Positions 32,385 through 42,129 are shown, counted from the first letter of the stretch. The stretch: 64,000 nucleotides of DNA from Rhizobium sp. Pop5 (GCF_024721175.1 NZ_CP099402.1:124001-188000), one strand, 5' to 3'. Program-made: numbers and translations. The notes: generated by a model from the sequence alone, not told the origin.

Positions 32385-35300
32385 ATGATGAACGTCTGGT
32401 CGCACCGCCCCAAGCTTCTGCATCTGGGGTTCTTTATCGCCGCCTACGTGCTGGCCTGCGGCTTCGCGCAATCTCTGGCGATCGTGCCCGGAACCGGCAT
32501 TTCCATCTGGCCGGCGAGCGGGCTTTTCCTCGCGACCCTTATTCTCAGCTCCGGCTACAGCTGGCCCTGGTGGGTATCGGGAGGCTGCCTTGCGGAGATG
32601 TTCAGCAATGTCCTGTGGTTTCACAGTTCGCCGCCTGCCGCCTTCCTGATCTATGTCGGCAACGCGCTTGAAGCGATCGTGGGAGCCTGGCTCGTCAACC
32701 GCGTCCTGAAGCGGCCGGTGAGGCTCGAGAGCCTGCAGGAAGTCCTTGCTTTCGTCGCGCTCGGCGCCGGGATCGCTCCGATCGTCAGCGCGACCGTGGG
32801 CAGTGCGACGCTCGCCTGGTTCGGCATCCTGTCGCAATCCTTCGTGACCGCATGGCCGCTATGGTGGATCGGCGATGCAACCGGCGTCCTCATCGTGGCG
32901 CCATTGGCGCTTGTCGTGCTCCATAGCTGGCGGGGCAAACCAAAGCTCTCGCCCACGCAATGGATGGAAGCTTTCGTTCTCGGGCTCATCTTCCTCGCGG
33001 TCGCCGCTCTTTCGCTGAGCGGCTACCTTCCCTTCGCCTATATCATCATGCCGCCTCTTCTGTGGGCCGCAGTCCGCTTCGAGTTCAAAGGCGCGGCGGT
33101 CTCGCTCGTGCTGCTGGCGCTGATCACGGCAGTCTTCACGATAACGGGCGCCGGCGAATTCGCGGGCGATCCGGAATCCCAGAAACACAAGCAGATCATG
33201 CTGCAGCTTTTTCTGGCGATCTCGGCGCTTTCGGCGCTGATCGTTGCCGCCATATCCCGCCAGCACCAGCTGGCAGCGCTTTCGCTGCGCCAAAGCGTGG
33301 AGGCATTGCGTGAACGGGAGCAGGAGCTCTCGCAGCTCGTCGACATGGTGCCGAGCCACGTCTGGCGCCTGACGCCCGAAGGCGAGCCGACCTTCTTCAA
33401 CAAGCGCATGGTCGATTTCCTCGGCTTCGACGTGGCGGATTCGGACAGGCCCGGCATGAGCAGGCTGGAGGCGGTCACCGAGGCCATCATTCATCCCGAT
33501 GATGCGGCCGGCTTCCGCGATGCGCTCAACCAATGCTTCGCCACAGGCGAAAATTTCGTCATGCGGTATCGGCTCCGCCGCGCCGACGGCATTTATCACT
33601 GGATGTCGAGCCGCGCCGAGTCGATGCGGGATCAGATGGGGAATATCGTTCAGTGGCACGGCGTTTGCCACGACATCGACGATCAGGTGCATGCCGAAAA
33701 GGCGGTCAGGGATAGCGAGTTGCGGCTTCGGCAGATGATCGATGCCATCCCGGTCCGCGTATGGAGCGTCGAGCCCACGGGCGGCTCGATCTACTTCAAC
33801 AAGCGCTATCAGGACGATTTTCGCGCCGTCATTGCTGATTTCGATGCTCTCGGCGAGCCGACCATCGAAGGTCTTCTGCACCAACTGATCCATCCCGAGG
33901 ATGCGCCCGATGTTCAGCGCACCTTGCGGCATTGCTTCGAAACCGGCGAAGGCACCACGATGCGGTTTCGCCGGCTGGAACAGGGCGGCGTCTATCGCTG
34001 GGCCGAATGCAGAGTGGAACCGCGGCGCGACGATGACGGAAAAGTCGTGCAGTGGTACGGCGTTACGCTTGATGTCGACGAGGAGGTACGTGCGCTCGAG
34101 GCCCTGCGCGAGCGCGAGCGCGAACTCTCGCAACTCGTCGACATGGTCCCCGCCCAGATCAGGCGTCTGACGCCGACGGGCGAGCCCGTCTTCTTCAACA
34201 AGCGCCTGATCGATTTCTTCGGTCTCGACGTCGGGGACATGGACAGGCCGGGCATGAGCCGCCTGTCGTCCGTCATAAATACCCTGGTTCATCCCGATGA
34301 TGCGCCGCGGCTGCTCGACACGGTTCATCGCTCCCTCGTCAGCGGCGACCCCTTCTCGATCAAGTACCGCATGCGCCGCTTCGACGGAGCCTATCGCTGG
34401 GTCGACGGCCGCGCCGAGCCGCTTCGGGATCAGAACGGCGGAATCACCCAGTGGTACGTCATCTCGGTCGATATCGATGACGAGATGCGCGCGCAGGAAG
34501 CGCTGCGCGACCGGGAGCGCGAGCTCTCGCAGCTGGTGGACATAGTTCCGAGCCTGCTCTGGCGGCTTGATCCGGAAGGCACCCCGGCTTTCTTCAACCA
34601 GCGCCTGATCGATTTTCTCGGTCTCGATATCAACGATATGGAAACGCAGGGTCCCAGCCGGCTTGCCGCCTTCATCGATGCCGCCATCCATCCTGACGAT
34701 GCCGCCGGCCTCACCGAAGCACTCCAGCATTCCTTCGCCACCGGCGAACGCTTCGCCAAACAGTATCGCCTGCGGCGCGCCGATGGCGTCTACCGCTGGG
34801 TCAAAGGCAGCGCCGAGCCGCTCAGGGATGAAAACGGGCAGATCATTCAATGGTACGGCCTGACGCATGACATCGACGATCAACTGCGCATCCAGGAGGA
34901 GCTGCGCGAAAGCGAGCGTTCGCTCTGGCAGATCGTCGAAACGCTGCCTGCAATGATCGATTGCGCCGCTCCGGACGGAGAACCGATATACCGCAACCCT
35001 CAGCTACGCGACTTCCTCGGTTACAAGCTCGAAGAACTTGATGGAACGGGGAAAACCCGGCTGGACGCCACGCTCGATGCCGGCGTTCATCCCGATGACG
35101 TGGCGGAGGTCAAGGAGAATTATGCCCATTCATTGCGCACCGGCGAGCCCTATGCGCGCCGGCATCGTTTGCGGCGGTTCGACGGCGAATATCGCTGGGT
35201 CGAGACACGCGCGGCGCCGATGCGCAATGCCGAAGGCGTCATCGTCCAGTGGAACGTCATATGCCTCGATATCGACGCCGAAGTTCGGGCGGAGGAAGAT

Positions 35301-36020
35301 CTGCGTCAGGCGCGCGAAGGCCTTGCGCGGGCAAGCCAGGTGGCAAGCCTCGCCGAGCTTTCGGCCTCCATCGCGCATGAGGTGAACCAGCCGCTGGCAG
35401 CCGTCGTGGCGAATTCGCATGCCTGCCAGCGCTGGCTGATGGCCGAGCCGCCGAACATGGAGCGGGCACAGAGGACGGTCGAGCGCATCATCCGGGACGC
35501 CAATTCGGCGGCGGACGTCGTCAGCCGCATACGCGCCCTGTTCAAGCAATCCGTGGACAGGAGAATTCAGACGACGCTCTCCAGCATCATCGAGGAAGTA
35601 CGCGGCCTGATGGCCGACGAGGCCTGGCGGCGGCGTGTCCGCCTCGACACCAAGATTGACGGCGCCCTGCCCTTCATCGCAATCGACCGAATCCAGATCC
35701 AGCAGGTTCTGATCAATCTCATTCGCAACGGCATCGAGGCGATGGAGGCGACGGCAGACGACAGGGTGATCGAGATACGCGCTCACCAGGCTGGGAATGT
35801 CGTTGAGACCAGAGTTAGCGATCACGGCCAGGGCATCGAGTTTCCCGAAAGGATGTTCGAACCTTTCTTCACGACGAAGGAAAACGGCATCGGCATGGGG
35901 CTTGCGATCTGCCGCTCGATCGTCGAGGTGCATGGCGGAAGATTATGGGCGGAGAAGAACGAACCGCGCGGAGCGACGTTGATCTTCACATTGCCCATTG
36001 AAACGAAGGCGGCGCCATGA
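32385..36020 (+). CDS. MASE1 membrane sensor histidine kinase with five PAS domains
   Basis: The protein has about 1211 residues. An N-terminal MASE1 sensor comes first (HLGFFIAAYVLACGFAQSL, then GTGISIWPASGLFLA and about eight to nine membrane segments to residue about 290). Five PAS/PAC units follow, starting near bases 33324, 33721, 34122, 34521 and 34917. Then come HisKA (AELSASIAHEVNQPLAAVVANSHAC, phospho-His near base 35377) and HATPase with an N box (LINLIRNGIEAM) and a G box (GIGMGLAIC). It should phosphorylate the regulators that overlap its 3' end. ATG 32385 is preceded by AGGAG at 6 bp; GTG 32271 and ATG 32298 in the same frame are possible but have no such site. Confidence 0.9.
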   Translation: MMNVWSHRPKLLHLGFFIAAYVLACGFAQSLAIVPGTGISIWPASGLFLATLILSSGYSWPWWVSGGCLAEMFSNVLWFHSSPPAAFLIYVGNALEAIVGAWLVNRVLKRPVRLESLQEVLAFVALGAGIAPIVSATVGSATLAWFGILSQSFVTAWPLWWIGDATGVLIVAPLALVVLHSWRGKPKLSPTQWMEAFVLGLIFLAVAALSLSGYLPFAYIIMPPLLWAAVRFEFKGAAVSLVLLALITAVFTITGAGEFAGDPESQKHKQIMLQLFLAISALSALIVAAISRQHQLAALSLRQSVEALREREQELSQLVDMVPSHVWRLTPEGEPTFFNKRMVDFLGFDVADSDRPGMSRLEAVTEAIIHPDDAAGFRDALNQCFATGENFVMRYRLRRADGIYHWMSSRAESMRDQMGNIVQWHGVCHDIDDQVHAEKAVRDSELRLRQMIDAIPVRVWSVEPTGGSIYFNKRYQDDFRAVIADFDALGEPTIEGLLHQLIHPEDAPDVQRTLRHCFETGEGTTMRFRRLEQGGVYRWAECRVEPRRDDDGKVVQWYGVTLDVDEEVRALEALRERERELSQLVDMVPAQIRRLTPTGEPVFFNKRLIDFFGLDVGDMDRPGMSRLSSVINTLVHPDDAPRLLDTVHRSLVSGDPFSIKYRMRRFDGAYRWVDGRAEPLRDQNGGITQWYVISVDIDDEMRAQEALRDRERELSQLVDIVPSLLWRLDPEGTPAFFNQRLIDFLGLDINDMETQGPSRLAAFIDAAIHPDDAAGLTEALQHSFATGERFAKQYRLRRADGVYRWVKGSAEPLRDENGQIIQWYGLTHDIDDQLRIQEELRESERSLWQIVETLPAMIDCAAPDGEPIYRNPQLRDFLGYKLEELDGTGKTRLDATLDAGVHPDDVAEVKENYAHSLRTGEPYARRHRLRRFDGEYRWVETRAAPMRNAEGVIVQWNVICLDIDAEVRAEEDLRQAREGLARASQVASLAELSASIAHEVNQPLAAVVANSHACQRWLMAEPPNMERAQRTVERIIRDANSAADVVSRIRALFKQSVDRRIQTTLSSIIEEVRGLMADEAWRRRVRLDTKIDGALPFIAIDRIQIQQVLINLIRNGIEAMEATADDRVIEIRAHQAGNVVETRVSDHGQGIEFPERMFEPFFTTKENGIGMGLAICRSIVEVHGGRLWAEKNEPRGATLIFTLPIETKAAP

Positions 36021-36663
36021 GGCCAGATGACCATATAGTCTTCATCGTGGATGACGATGAACGCATTCGCGAAGCCCTCGGCGAGCTCATGGATCGCATG
36101 GCATGCATGCCGTCGCCTTCGAGTCGGCCGGCGACTATGTGACGGCGGAAAAGCCCGATCTTCCTGCCTGCCTCATCCTCGATATCGAGCTGCCTGATAT
36201 CAACGGCCTCGACCTGCAGGGACAGATCGCCGATGGCGATCATCCGCCGATCGTCTTCATTACGGGACATGGCGACATTCCCTCTTCCGTACGCGCGATC
36301 AAGCGCGGTGCCGTGGATTTCCTGACCAAGCCGTTCAGCGACGAGGATCTGATGGCGGCGATCCAGGCGGCCATCGCCCAGGATCGCCACAAGCGGACCG
36401 AACGCGCCGAGCTCGACATGCTGAAACAGCATTACCTCGACCTGACGCCGCGCGAGCGCGAGGTGCTGCCGCTCGTCGTCAGCGGTCTTCTCAACAAGCA
36501 GGCGGCCGCCGAACTCGGGATCAGCGAGGTCACGCTGCAGATCCACAGAAGAAACGTGATGCAGAAAATGGCGGCGGCGTCGCTCGCCGACCTCGTGCGG
36601 ATCGCGGAGAGATTGGAAATACCGATCACCCACTCACGCCGTGTGGGAGGGAATTCTTCATGA
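36017..36663 (+). pseudogene. FixJ-type response regulator, frameshift near 36100
   Basis: The first frame (from ATG 36017, overlapping the kinase stop) reads HIVFIVDDDERIREALGELMDRM and then derails. From about 36103 another frame continues MHAVAFESAGDYV...CLILDIELPDINGLDLQ, with the phospho-Asp, then GAVDFLTKPF. A LuxR-type DNA-binding domain follows (LTPREREVLPLVVSGLLNKQAAAELGISEVTLQIHRRNVMQKM). One G missing in the run at 36099-36101 explains it; the corrected length is 215 residues, normal for FixJ-like regulators. As written, the receiver domain loses its acidic pocket. A truncated protein from the internal ATG 36103 would still bind DNA. Confidence 0.85.
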
Positions 36664-37022
36664 ACGAGACAAGACATGTCGTGGCAGTTGTCGATGACGA
36701 TCCAAGGCTTCTGGAATCGATGGGCGACCTTCTGGAATCGGCAGGCTATGTGGCCCGCGGCTTCTCGTCGGCGGGCTCGCTGCTGGTCAACGGCCTGTCG
36801 GACCTCGACCTGCTCATCACCGATATCGGAATGCCCGGTATCGACGGCTTCGAACTACGTGACCTGGTGCGGAAATCGCGCCCGGAACTGCCGGTATTCC
36901 TCATCACCGGTCGCCACGAGATCGCCGATCAGGGCCGCGCGCAAGGCGCCGGCGGATTTTTCCGCAAGCCCTTCGATGCCCAGGCGCTGCTCACGGCCAT
37001 CGCCAACGCTTTGCACAAATAG
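36660..37022 (+). CDS. Single-domain response regulator (receiver only)
   Basis: The 120-residue protein consists only of a receiver: acidic pocket AVVDDDP, phospho-Asp in LLITDIGMPGIDGFEL (about residue 55), Thr in FLITGRH and Lys in FFRKPFDAQAL. It has no output domain, so it would act as a phosphate sink, shuttle or protein-interaction switch. Its start overlaps the stop of the preceding regulator (ATGA), and the next regulator follows after 14 bp. The three regulators and the kinase form one unit. Confidence 0.92.
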   Translation: MNETRHVVAVVDDDPRLLESMGDLLESAGYVARGFSSAGSLLVNGLSDLDLLITDIGMPGIDGFELRDLVRKSRPELPVFLITGRHEIADQGRAQGAGGFFRKPFDAQALLTAIANALHK

Positions 37023-37036
37023 AGACGGAGGGTGAC

Positions 37037-37732
37037 ATGAGAGTTGACCAGACTTTGGCCCGGAGATCGGCGCCGTCATCACTGCAGCGCAGAAGCAAAG
37101 AGGAGCGGCCGCTGGTCATCATCGTCGATGACGACGCATCCGTCCGGGAGGCACTGTCGGAACTGATCCTGTCGGCAGGCTTCCATCCCGCCAGCTTCGC
37201 CTCCACCCGCGAATTGCTCGATGCCGAAATATTGGAGAACCCCGGCTGCCTGATCCTCGATGTGCGCATGCCGGGAGCAAGCGGTCTTCATCTGCAAAGC
37301 CATCTGGCCGAAAACGGCATCACCAAGCCGATCATCTTCCTGACAGGGCACGGCGACATCCCGATGACCGTCCAGGCAATGAAGGCCGGCGCCGTTGATT
37401 TTCTCACCAAGCCGGTGCGGGACCAGACGCTGCTCGACGCCGTGACCGCGGCGATCGCCATGGACGGCGAACGGCGGGCGGAAGCGGCCATCGCCAACCG
37501 CAATATCGAACGCCTGGAGACGCTGACGCAGCGCGAGCGGGAGGTGCTGCATGAAGTGGCGCGCGGACGATTGAACAAGCAGATCGCCTTCGACCTCGGC
37601 ATCAGCGAAGTGACGGTCAAGCTGCATCGCAGCAACGTCATGCACAAGATGGAAGCCGCCTCCATTGGCGAGCTGATCCGGGCGTGGGAAACGCTACCCG
37701 CGCAGATGCGCCAGGCCGCCGGCGTGCGCTGA
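37037..37732 (+). CDS. FixJ-type response regulator
   Basis: The 231-residue protein has a receiver (VIIVDDDASVREAL, phospho-Asp in CLILDVRMPGASG, FLTGHGDIPMTVQAMKAGAVDFLTKP). A LuxR-type helix-turn-helix follows (LTQREREVLHEVARGRLNKQIAFDLGISEVTVKLHRSNVMHKM). An extra 25-residue basic head (RVDQTLARRSAPSSLQRRSKE) precedes the receiver. It is intact, unlike the related regulator two genes upstream. It is likely phosphorylated by the MASE1-PAS kinase and binds unknown promoters. The 266 bp after it hold no gene. Confidence 0.92.
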   Translation: MRVDQTLARRSAPSSLQRRSKEERPLVIIVDDDASVREALSELILSAGFHPASFASTRELLDAEILENPGCLILDVRMPGASGLHLQSHLAENGITKPIIFLTGHGDIPMTVQAMKAGAVDFLTKPVRDQTLLDAVTAAIAMDGERRAEAAIANRNIERLETLTQREREVLHEVARGRLNKQIAFDLGISEVTVKLHRSNVMHKMEAASIGELIRAWETLPAQMRQAAGVR

Positions 37733-37998
37733 GCATGCCGCGCCCTTGAGATTCGCTTGCCGCGCCTTAGATCCCTGCCCAGCCGCGGACGGCCGGTTTC
37801 CCTTGGGGTTTTCCCGGTAGACGCCCGATGTGGCCTGCCTTTGATGTCCAAATGGTGCGCCATGTATCCAATTCGCGCCAAAAACGACCGCGCGGCCGCG
37901 ACAGTGGCTTCCGATCTCGCTCGCATGCGGTATCCCTAAATTAAAGCGCGGGGATATGACTTGATGCCCGGCTTTGGTTCCTTGAAGGAGATCTCGCC

Positions 37999-38346
37999 AT
38001 GAACAATCGCTCGTCAGCCGCGTCTGAAACCAACGCCTTCGATAACGAAGCAAACTTCTTGTCGGCAATGGGAAATGCCAAACGACTTCACATCCTGCGT
38101 CTGCTGGCCCAAGGAGAGCTCTCCGTGACGGTTCTGGCCGACGAGGTGGGATTGAGCCAATCTTCGACCTCCCAGCATCTGTCCATTCTCCGGGAACAGG
38201 AACTCGTGCGGACGCGAAGGGCTGCCCAGACGATCTACTATTCCCTTCATTCCGGCGCGGTCAGAACGATGCTCGATACGCTCGCCGACATCTTCGGAAC
38301 GCACCGTCACGCCAACGCGGAATATATCCGAGCCGTGGGCACCTGA
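37999..38346 (+). CDS. ArsR-family transcriptional regulator
   Basis: The 115-residue winged-helix protein shows MGNAKRLHILRLLAQGELSVTVLADEVGLSQSSTSQHLSILREQELVRTRRAAQTIYYSL. This is the ArsR core, with the recognition helix SQSSTSQHLSIL. The metal-site cysteines of ArsR/SmtB are absent, so it probably senses something other than a thiol-bound metal. A strong ribosome site (AAGGAGAT) precedes the ATG. The next genes on the strand are a nitroreductase and an FMN reductase, possible targets. The gap 38347-38601 holds no gene. Confidence 0.92.
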   Translation: MNNRSSAASETNAFDNEANFLSAMGNAKRLHILRLLAQGELSVTVLADEVGLSQSSTSQHLSILREQELVRTRRAAQTIYYSLHSGAVRTMLDTLADIFGTHRHANAEYIRAVGT

Positions 38347-38601
38347 CGAAACGGCGAAGCGTTGCTCTTCCGGCTGGTGACCCAGGCCGGGGGCTGGTGA
38401 TCCAGCCGGGATGCCATGGCACGGGACTCTGCGTTGCTTCGCCTACCTGGCCCCGTATCGCGTCGGTCCCTGATGTACGTTTGACGTACGCCTCCTAGAC
38501 CACGGTGTGATTCCGCCTCCATTGCGGATGGCGATAATGGATCACATCGACGACCGCATGGCGTTCGAACGTAACGAACGGCTGGCGGCATGGAGGTGAT
38601 G

Positions 38602-39267
38602 ATGGACGTATATGATGCAGTCAAAAGCCGGCGGTCGGTGCGCGGATTCAAAGACCAGCCTGTTGCGAGGGAATTGCTCGAGCGTGTGCTGTCGGCCGCG
38701 GCCTGGTCGCCGTCGGGATCGAACATCCAGCCGTGGAACACCTACGTGATGACCGGCGCATCTCTGGCGGAACTCAAGACATCTGCCGTCGAGCGCGTCG
38801 CCCATGGCGACCCCTGGGACAAGCGCCAGTACGAGATGTACCCGTCCGTGCTGAAGTCCCCTTACGGCGAGCGCCGGTCCGCCTTCGGTAAGGAACGCTA
38901 CAGCGCGCTTGGCATTGCACGCGAGGACTGGGAGGCGCGCCAGCGGGCAGCCATCGCCAACTGGAACTGTTTCGGCGCGCCCGCCGCCCTCTTCTGCTAC
39001 ATCGACCGTGATCTCGGCCCACCCCAATGGGCCGACGTCGGCATGTATCTGCAAACCGTCATGCTGCTGCTCCGCGCCGAAGGTCTGCACAGCTGCCCGC
39101 AGATGGCCTGGTCTCAGGTTCGCGAGACGGTCGCGGAGGCTCTCTCCCCTCCGGAGGGGCTCATCCTCTTCTGCGGCATGTCGATCGGATACGAGGACCC
39201 CACGGTCAGTTACGCCCGTACGGGCCGCGCGCCCCTCGACGAGACGGTGACGTTCGTCGGCGATTAA
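38602..39267 (+). CDS. Nitroreductase-family FMN enzyme
   Basis: The 221-residue protein has the FMN-binding head MDVYDAVKSRRSVRGFKDQPV, WSPSGSNIQPWNTYVM, and the later LLLRAEGLHSCPQMAW and GMSIGYEDP segments of the NfsA/NfnB-like superfamily. It should reduce nitro compounds or quinones with NAD(P)H. ATG 38602 is chosen because GGAGG lies 5 bp upstream; ATGs at 38590 and 38599 are in the same frame. The following FMN reductase gene may supply reduced flavin or work on the same stress. Confidence 0.92.
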   Translation: MDVYDAVKSRRSVRGFKDQPVARELLERVLSAAAWSPSGSNIQPWNTYVMTGASLAELKTSAVERVAHGDPWDKRQYEMYPSVLKSPYGERRSAFGKERYSALGIAREDWEARQRAAIANWNCFGAPAALFCYIDRDLGPPQWADVGMYLQTVMLLLRAEGLHSCPQMAWSQVRETVAEALSPPEGLILFCGMSIGYEDPTVSYARTGRAPLDETVTFVGD

Positions 39268-39329
39268 TTGCTGGCGATCAAAGGACAAGCAACCCCTTCC
39301 ATGATTCAAGCGAGATATCGGAGAACGCC

Positions 39330-39902
39330 GTGACCACGCATAAAGTAGGCTATCTCATCGGCAGCCTCGCCGAGGGCTCGATCAACCGCAAGCTGGCCAA
39401 GGCGTTGGTGCTGTTCGCCCCGCCGGAACTTGAAATGTCGGAGATATCCTTCAAGGACCTGCCGCTCTACAGCTACGACTATGACGCCGACTACCCTCCG
39501 GCCGGCAAGGCGTTCAAGGCTGATATCGCGGCCGTCGACGCCGTGCTGTTCGTCACGCCCGAATATAACAGATCCATACCCGGCGGCCTGAAAAACGCAA
39601 TCGACTGGGCGAGCCGCCCCTACGGCACCAACTCGTTCACACGCAAGCCGTCAGCGGTGATCGGCACGTCGCCGGGCGCGATAGGCACGGCAGTCGCCCA
39701 GCAGAATTTGCGCAGCGTGCTCAGTTTCTGCAACTCTCCCCAGATGAATGCTCCGGAAGCCTATATCCAGTTCACGCCCGGCCTCATCACCGACGACGGC
39801 GAGGTCACCAACGACGCCACCGCTGATTTCCTTCGCACTTTCATGCGGGACTTCCATGTCTTCATCACAAGGGTTCGCTCAGTGCTGCCGAAAGATGTCT
39901 AG
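39330..39902 (+). CDS. NADPH-dependent FMN reductase (flavodoxin-like)
   Basis: The 190-residue protein has the flavodoxin-like pattern GYLIGSLAEGSINRKLAKAL (phosphate loop) and VDAVLFVTPEYNRSIPGGLKNAIDWASRP of the ChrR/SsuE-like quinone and azo reductases. The start is GTG at 39330 with the ribosome site CGGAGA upstream; no ATG fits. It is 62 bp after the nitroreductase gene, so both are likely one transcript involved in reducing quinones, nitro compounds or metals. Confidence 0.9.
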   Translation: MTTHKVGYLIGSLAEGSINRKLAKALVLFAPPELEMSEISFKDLPLYSYDYDADYPPAGKAFKADIAAVDAVLFVTPEYNRSIPGGLKNAIDWASRPYGTNSFTRKPSAVIGTSPGAIGTAVAQQNLRSVLSFCNSPQMNAPEAYIQFTPGLITDDGEVTNDATADFLRTFMRDFHVFITRVRSVLPKDV

Positions 39903-40006
39903 AGGGCTGGGAACCAAGGATCGCGATATCCTTTGCCTTCCACTTGCGGTGTCCCACTGGCGCGTTGACCAAGAATTTCTGGGCTACACGCCATCAAAAG
40001 CTTCTT

Positions 40007-40900
40007 CTAGGTCGTTGCCTTTATCTCGTCGACGATCCAGTTGCGGAGTGCTCTGACTTTCGGATGGTCCCCGTTTCCGGTTCGGTAGACGAGATCATAG
40101 CCCCACTCGACGTCCAGTTTCGCTTCCGGGAACAGGGCAACGAGTCGACCTTGAGCAAGATCCTCGGCGACCAGCACACTTCGTCCCAGCGCGACACCTT
40201 CGCCTCGAATGGCAGCTTCGATCGACATGCTGCCATGGCTGTAGCCTGGACCGCGTGTTTTCGAATAGGGCAGCCCCATCGATGCGAACCATCGCTCCCA
40301 GGTCGTCGTCATGCCGATCTCGTGGATGAGCTGGCATTTGTTCAGATCAGCAGGGTTGGAAAGCCCACCAACACGCTCCAGAAGGGACGGGGCGCATACC
40401 GGTGACACCGTCTCGTTCATGATGCGCTCGGCTGTCGCAGCAGGATAATCGCCCGCTCCATAACGAAGAGCAACGTCGACCTGGCTCTTTGTGAAGTCCA
40501 CCAACGTGTCGGTGACTTCGAGGTGCACATCCAAATCCGGGTGCTGCGCCATCAGCCTATGAAGACGTGGTGTCAGCCACTTGCTGGCGAAGGAGACGCC
40601 GGAGCTGATGACGAGGCGTTTTGTATCGCTGCGGCTGCGGATGAACTCCGCCTCGCGGGCAAGCTCGGACAAAAGCCTCGTGACGGTGCTGAAGAAAGAT
40701 GCGCCGGCTTCGGTCAACTCGATCTTGCGGGTTAGACGACGGAAGAGTGCCACCCCCAGCTGCGCCTCCAGCGCCTTGATCTGTCGGCTGATGGCCCCGT
40801 GCGTCAGATGCAGTTCTTCCGCCGCTCCCGTCATGGAGAGACGTCGCGCAGTCGCCTCGAAGGCGCGAAGGGTTTGCAACGGCGGAAGTTGATTGAGCAT
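40007..40900 (-). CDS. LysR-family regulator (GcvA-like)
   Basis: The 297-residue protein has the LysR helix-turn-helix (LQTLRAFEATARRLSMTGAAEELHLTHGAISRQIKALEAQLG) at residues about 8-49, and the effector-binding domain with GCVA-type features (VSFASKWLTPRLHRLMAQHPDLDVHL, SPVCAPSLLERVGGL). It is divergent from the EamA exporter gene at 41020 with 119 bp between them, the usual layout for a LysR regulator and its target. The effector is unknown. Confidence 0.93.
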   Translation of the reverse strand: MLNQLPPLQTLRAFEATARRLSMTGAAEELHLTHGAISRQIKALEAQLGVALFRRLTRKIELTEAGASFFSTVTRLLSELAREAEFIRSRSDTKRLVISSGVSFASKWLTPRLHRLMAQHPDLDVHLEVTDTLVDFTKSQVDVALRYGAGDYPAATAERIMNETVSPVCAPSLLERVGGLSNPADLNKCQLIHEIGMTTTWERWFASMGLPYSKTRGPGYSHGSMSIEAAIRGEGVALGRSVLVAEDLAQGRLVALFPEAKLDVEWGYDLVYRTGNGDHPKVRALRNWIVDEIKATT

Positions 40901-41019
40901 GGCACTACGCGTGAACAGGGATCACGCATCCTGTGAGGAACAATCGTTTGTCAGCGGATCAGGAGCAAAGCATATGAATGACAGTTTTGCACGCTTCTTC
41001 CAATGATTGAATCGCCTGT

Positions 41020-41952
41020 ATGACCCAAATCGTCGCCACTGCCTTCAATGCGTCCGCTTCCACGAGAAGCATTGCAGCTATGTTCCTGCTTGCCGTCATA
41101 TGGGGGCTCTCGATCCCCATAACGAAGCTCGGCCTGGAAACAGTCCCGCCGCTGATGTTCACCGCGATGCGCTTTCTCGTCGCGGTTCCGTTGCTGCTCA
41201 TGCTGGCAGCCGGTCGCCTTCGGGTGCCGCTCCGGGCTGTACCGAGCATTATTGCACTCGGGGTGATGGGCATCACGCTGGGCAATGTCGCCCAGTCATT
41301 CGGGGTGCAGGGAACATCGGCATCCGTCGGCACCATCGTGTCGGCGACGATCCCCATCTTCATCGTGATTTTTGCCGCAGTGCGCCTTGGTCAGCCTGTG
41401 GCAGGCAGGCACTGGGTCGGCCTTCTCGCCGCTTTCGCAGGGATCGCCATGGTGGCGGTCGGGAGTGGCTCGGGGGTTGAAGATCTGTCGAAGACAACGG
41501 TGACAGGGGTCGCCTGGATGCTGGTTTCGGCGGTCGCAATCGCTTTCTACTACATTTGGAGCGCCGAACTGACGAACAAATACGGCACGTTACCAGTTGC
41601 CGCGTGGAACGCGCTGGCAGGTCTCGTCGCGATCCTGCCTCTGGCGGCTATCGAGATGGCAAACACGCCACACGAGGTCACGGTTCAGGCGCTTTGGACA
41701 ACGGTCTATCTTGGCGTGATGGTGACGGTCGCCGGCCTCTTGCTCTGGCTGTTCATTCTTCGCGCCGTCCCGGCCCGTGTGGCTGCAAGCGTGCAATATC
41801 TTCAGCCGGTGTTCGGGATAACCGCTGCCTCGCTTATATTTGGTGATCGGCTTGGTGGCTTGTTCATTGCAGGCGTGACCGTGATTCTGGTTGGCTTGGC
41901 TCTCGCCGTCTCGAACAAGCGGCCGGTTCCGGAAGACCTGGTCACGGAGTAA
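41020..41952 (+). CDS. EamA-family (DMT) metabolite transporter
   Basis: The 310-residue membrane protein has ten hydrophobic segments in two EamA repeats. The first starts FLLAVIWGLSIPITKLGL and the second WMLVSAVAIAFYYIWSAEL. The C-terminus contains AASVQYLQPVFGITAASLIFGDR, diagnostic for DMT exporters. It likely exports an amino acid or small metabolite under control of the divergent LysR gene. A strong terminator follows at 41991. Confidence 0.92.
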   Translation: MTQIVATAFNASASTRSIAAMFLLAVIWGLSIPITKLGLETVPPLMFTAMRFLVAVPLLLMLAAGRLRVPLRAVPSIIALGVMGITLGNVAQSFGVQGTSASVGTIVSATIPIFIVIFAAVRLGQPVAGRHWVGLLAAFAGIAMVAVGSGSGVEDLSKTTVTGVAWMLVSAVAIAFYYIWSAELTNKYGTLPVAAWNALAGLVAILPLAAIEMANTPHEVTVQALWTTVYLGVMVTVAGLLLWLFILRAVPARVAASVQYLQPVFGITAASLIFGDRLGGLFIAGVTVILVGLALAVSNKRPVPEDLVTE

Positions 41953-41990
41953 CCCAGGTTCCCCCCGCTCTGTTATTCCAGGAGCGGTAT

Positions 41991-42017
41991 GGCCTGCCCC
42001 TCGGGGCGGGCCTTTTT
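41991..42017 (+). terminator. Rho-independent terminator after the EamA gene
   Basis: GGCCTGCCCC, a 2-base loop (TC), then GGGGCGGGCC form a 10-bp stem with one mismatch, followed by TTTTT (42012-42016). It lies 39 bp after the stop of the plus-strand transporter and is a textbook terminator. Confidence 0.88.
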
Positions 42018-42129
42018 CAAGCGGCGTCCGCTTTGCGCCTGCGGTCTCCATCCGGCACCATGCGAATGAACGACGGCCCGGTGCTGGCAAAGCGCATCAA
42101 AACACACGGTCTCATCGCGCGCACCCTCG

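Noticed and set aside
32859..34883. A 674-codon open frame on the minus strand inside the kinase gene
   Set aside because: It mirrors the PAS repeats on the other strand, shows repeated low-information sequence, and has no recognisable domain.
33324..35310. CRISPR-like or satellite repeat array
   Set aside because: The regular 396-399 bp period is explained by five coding PAS domains; no CRISPR array was seen anywhere in the window.
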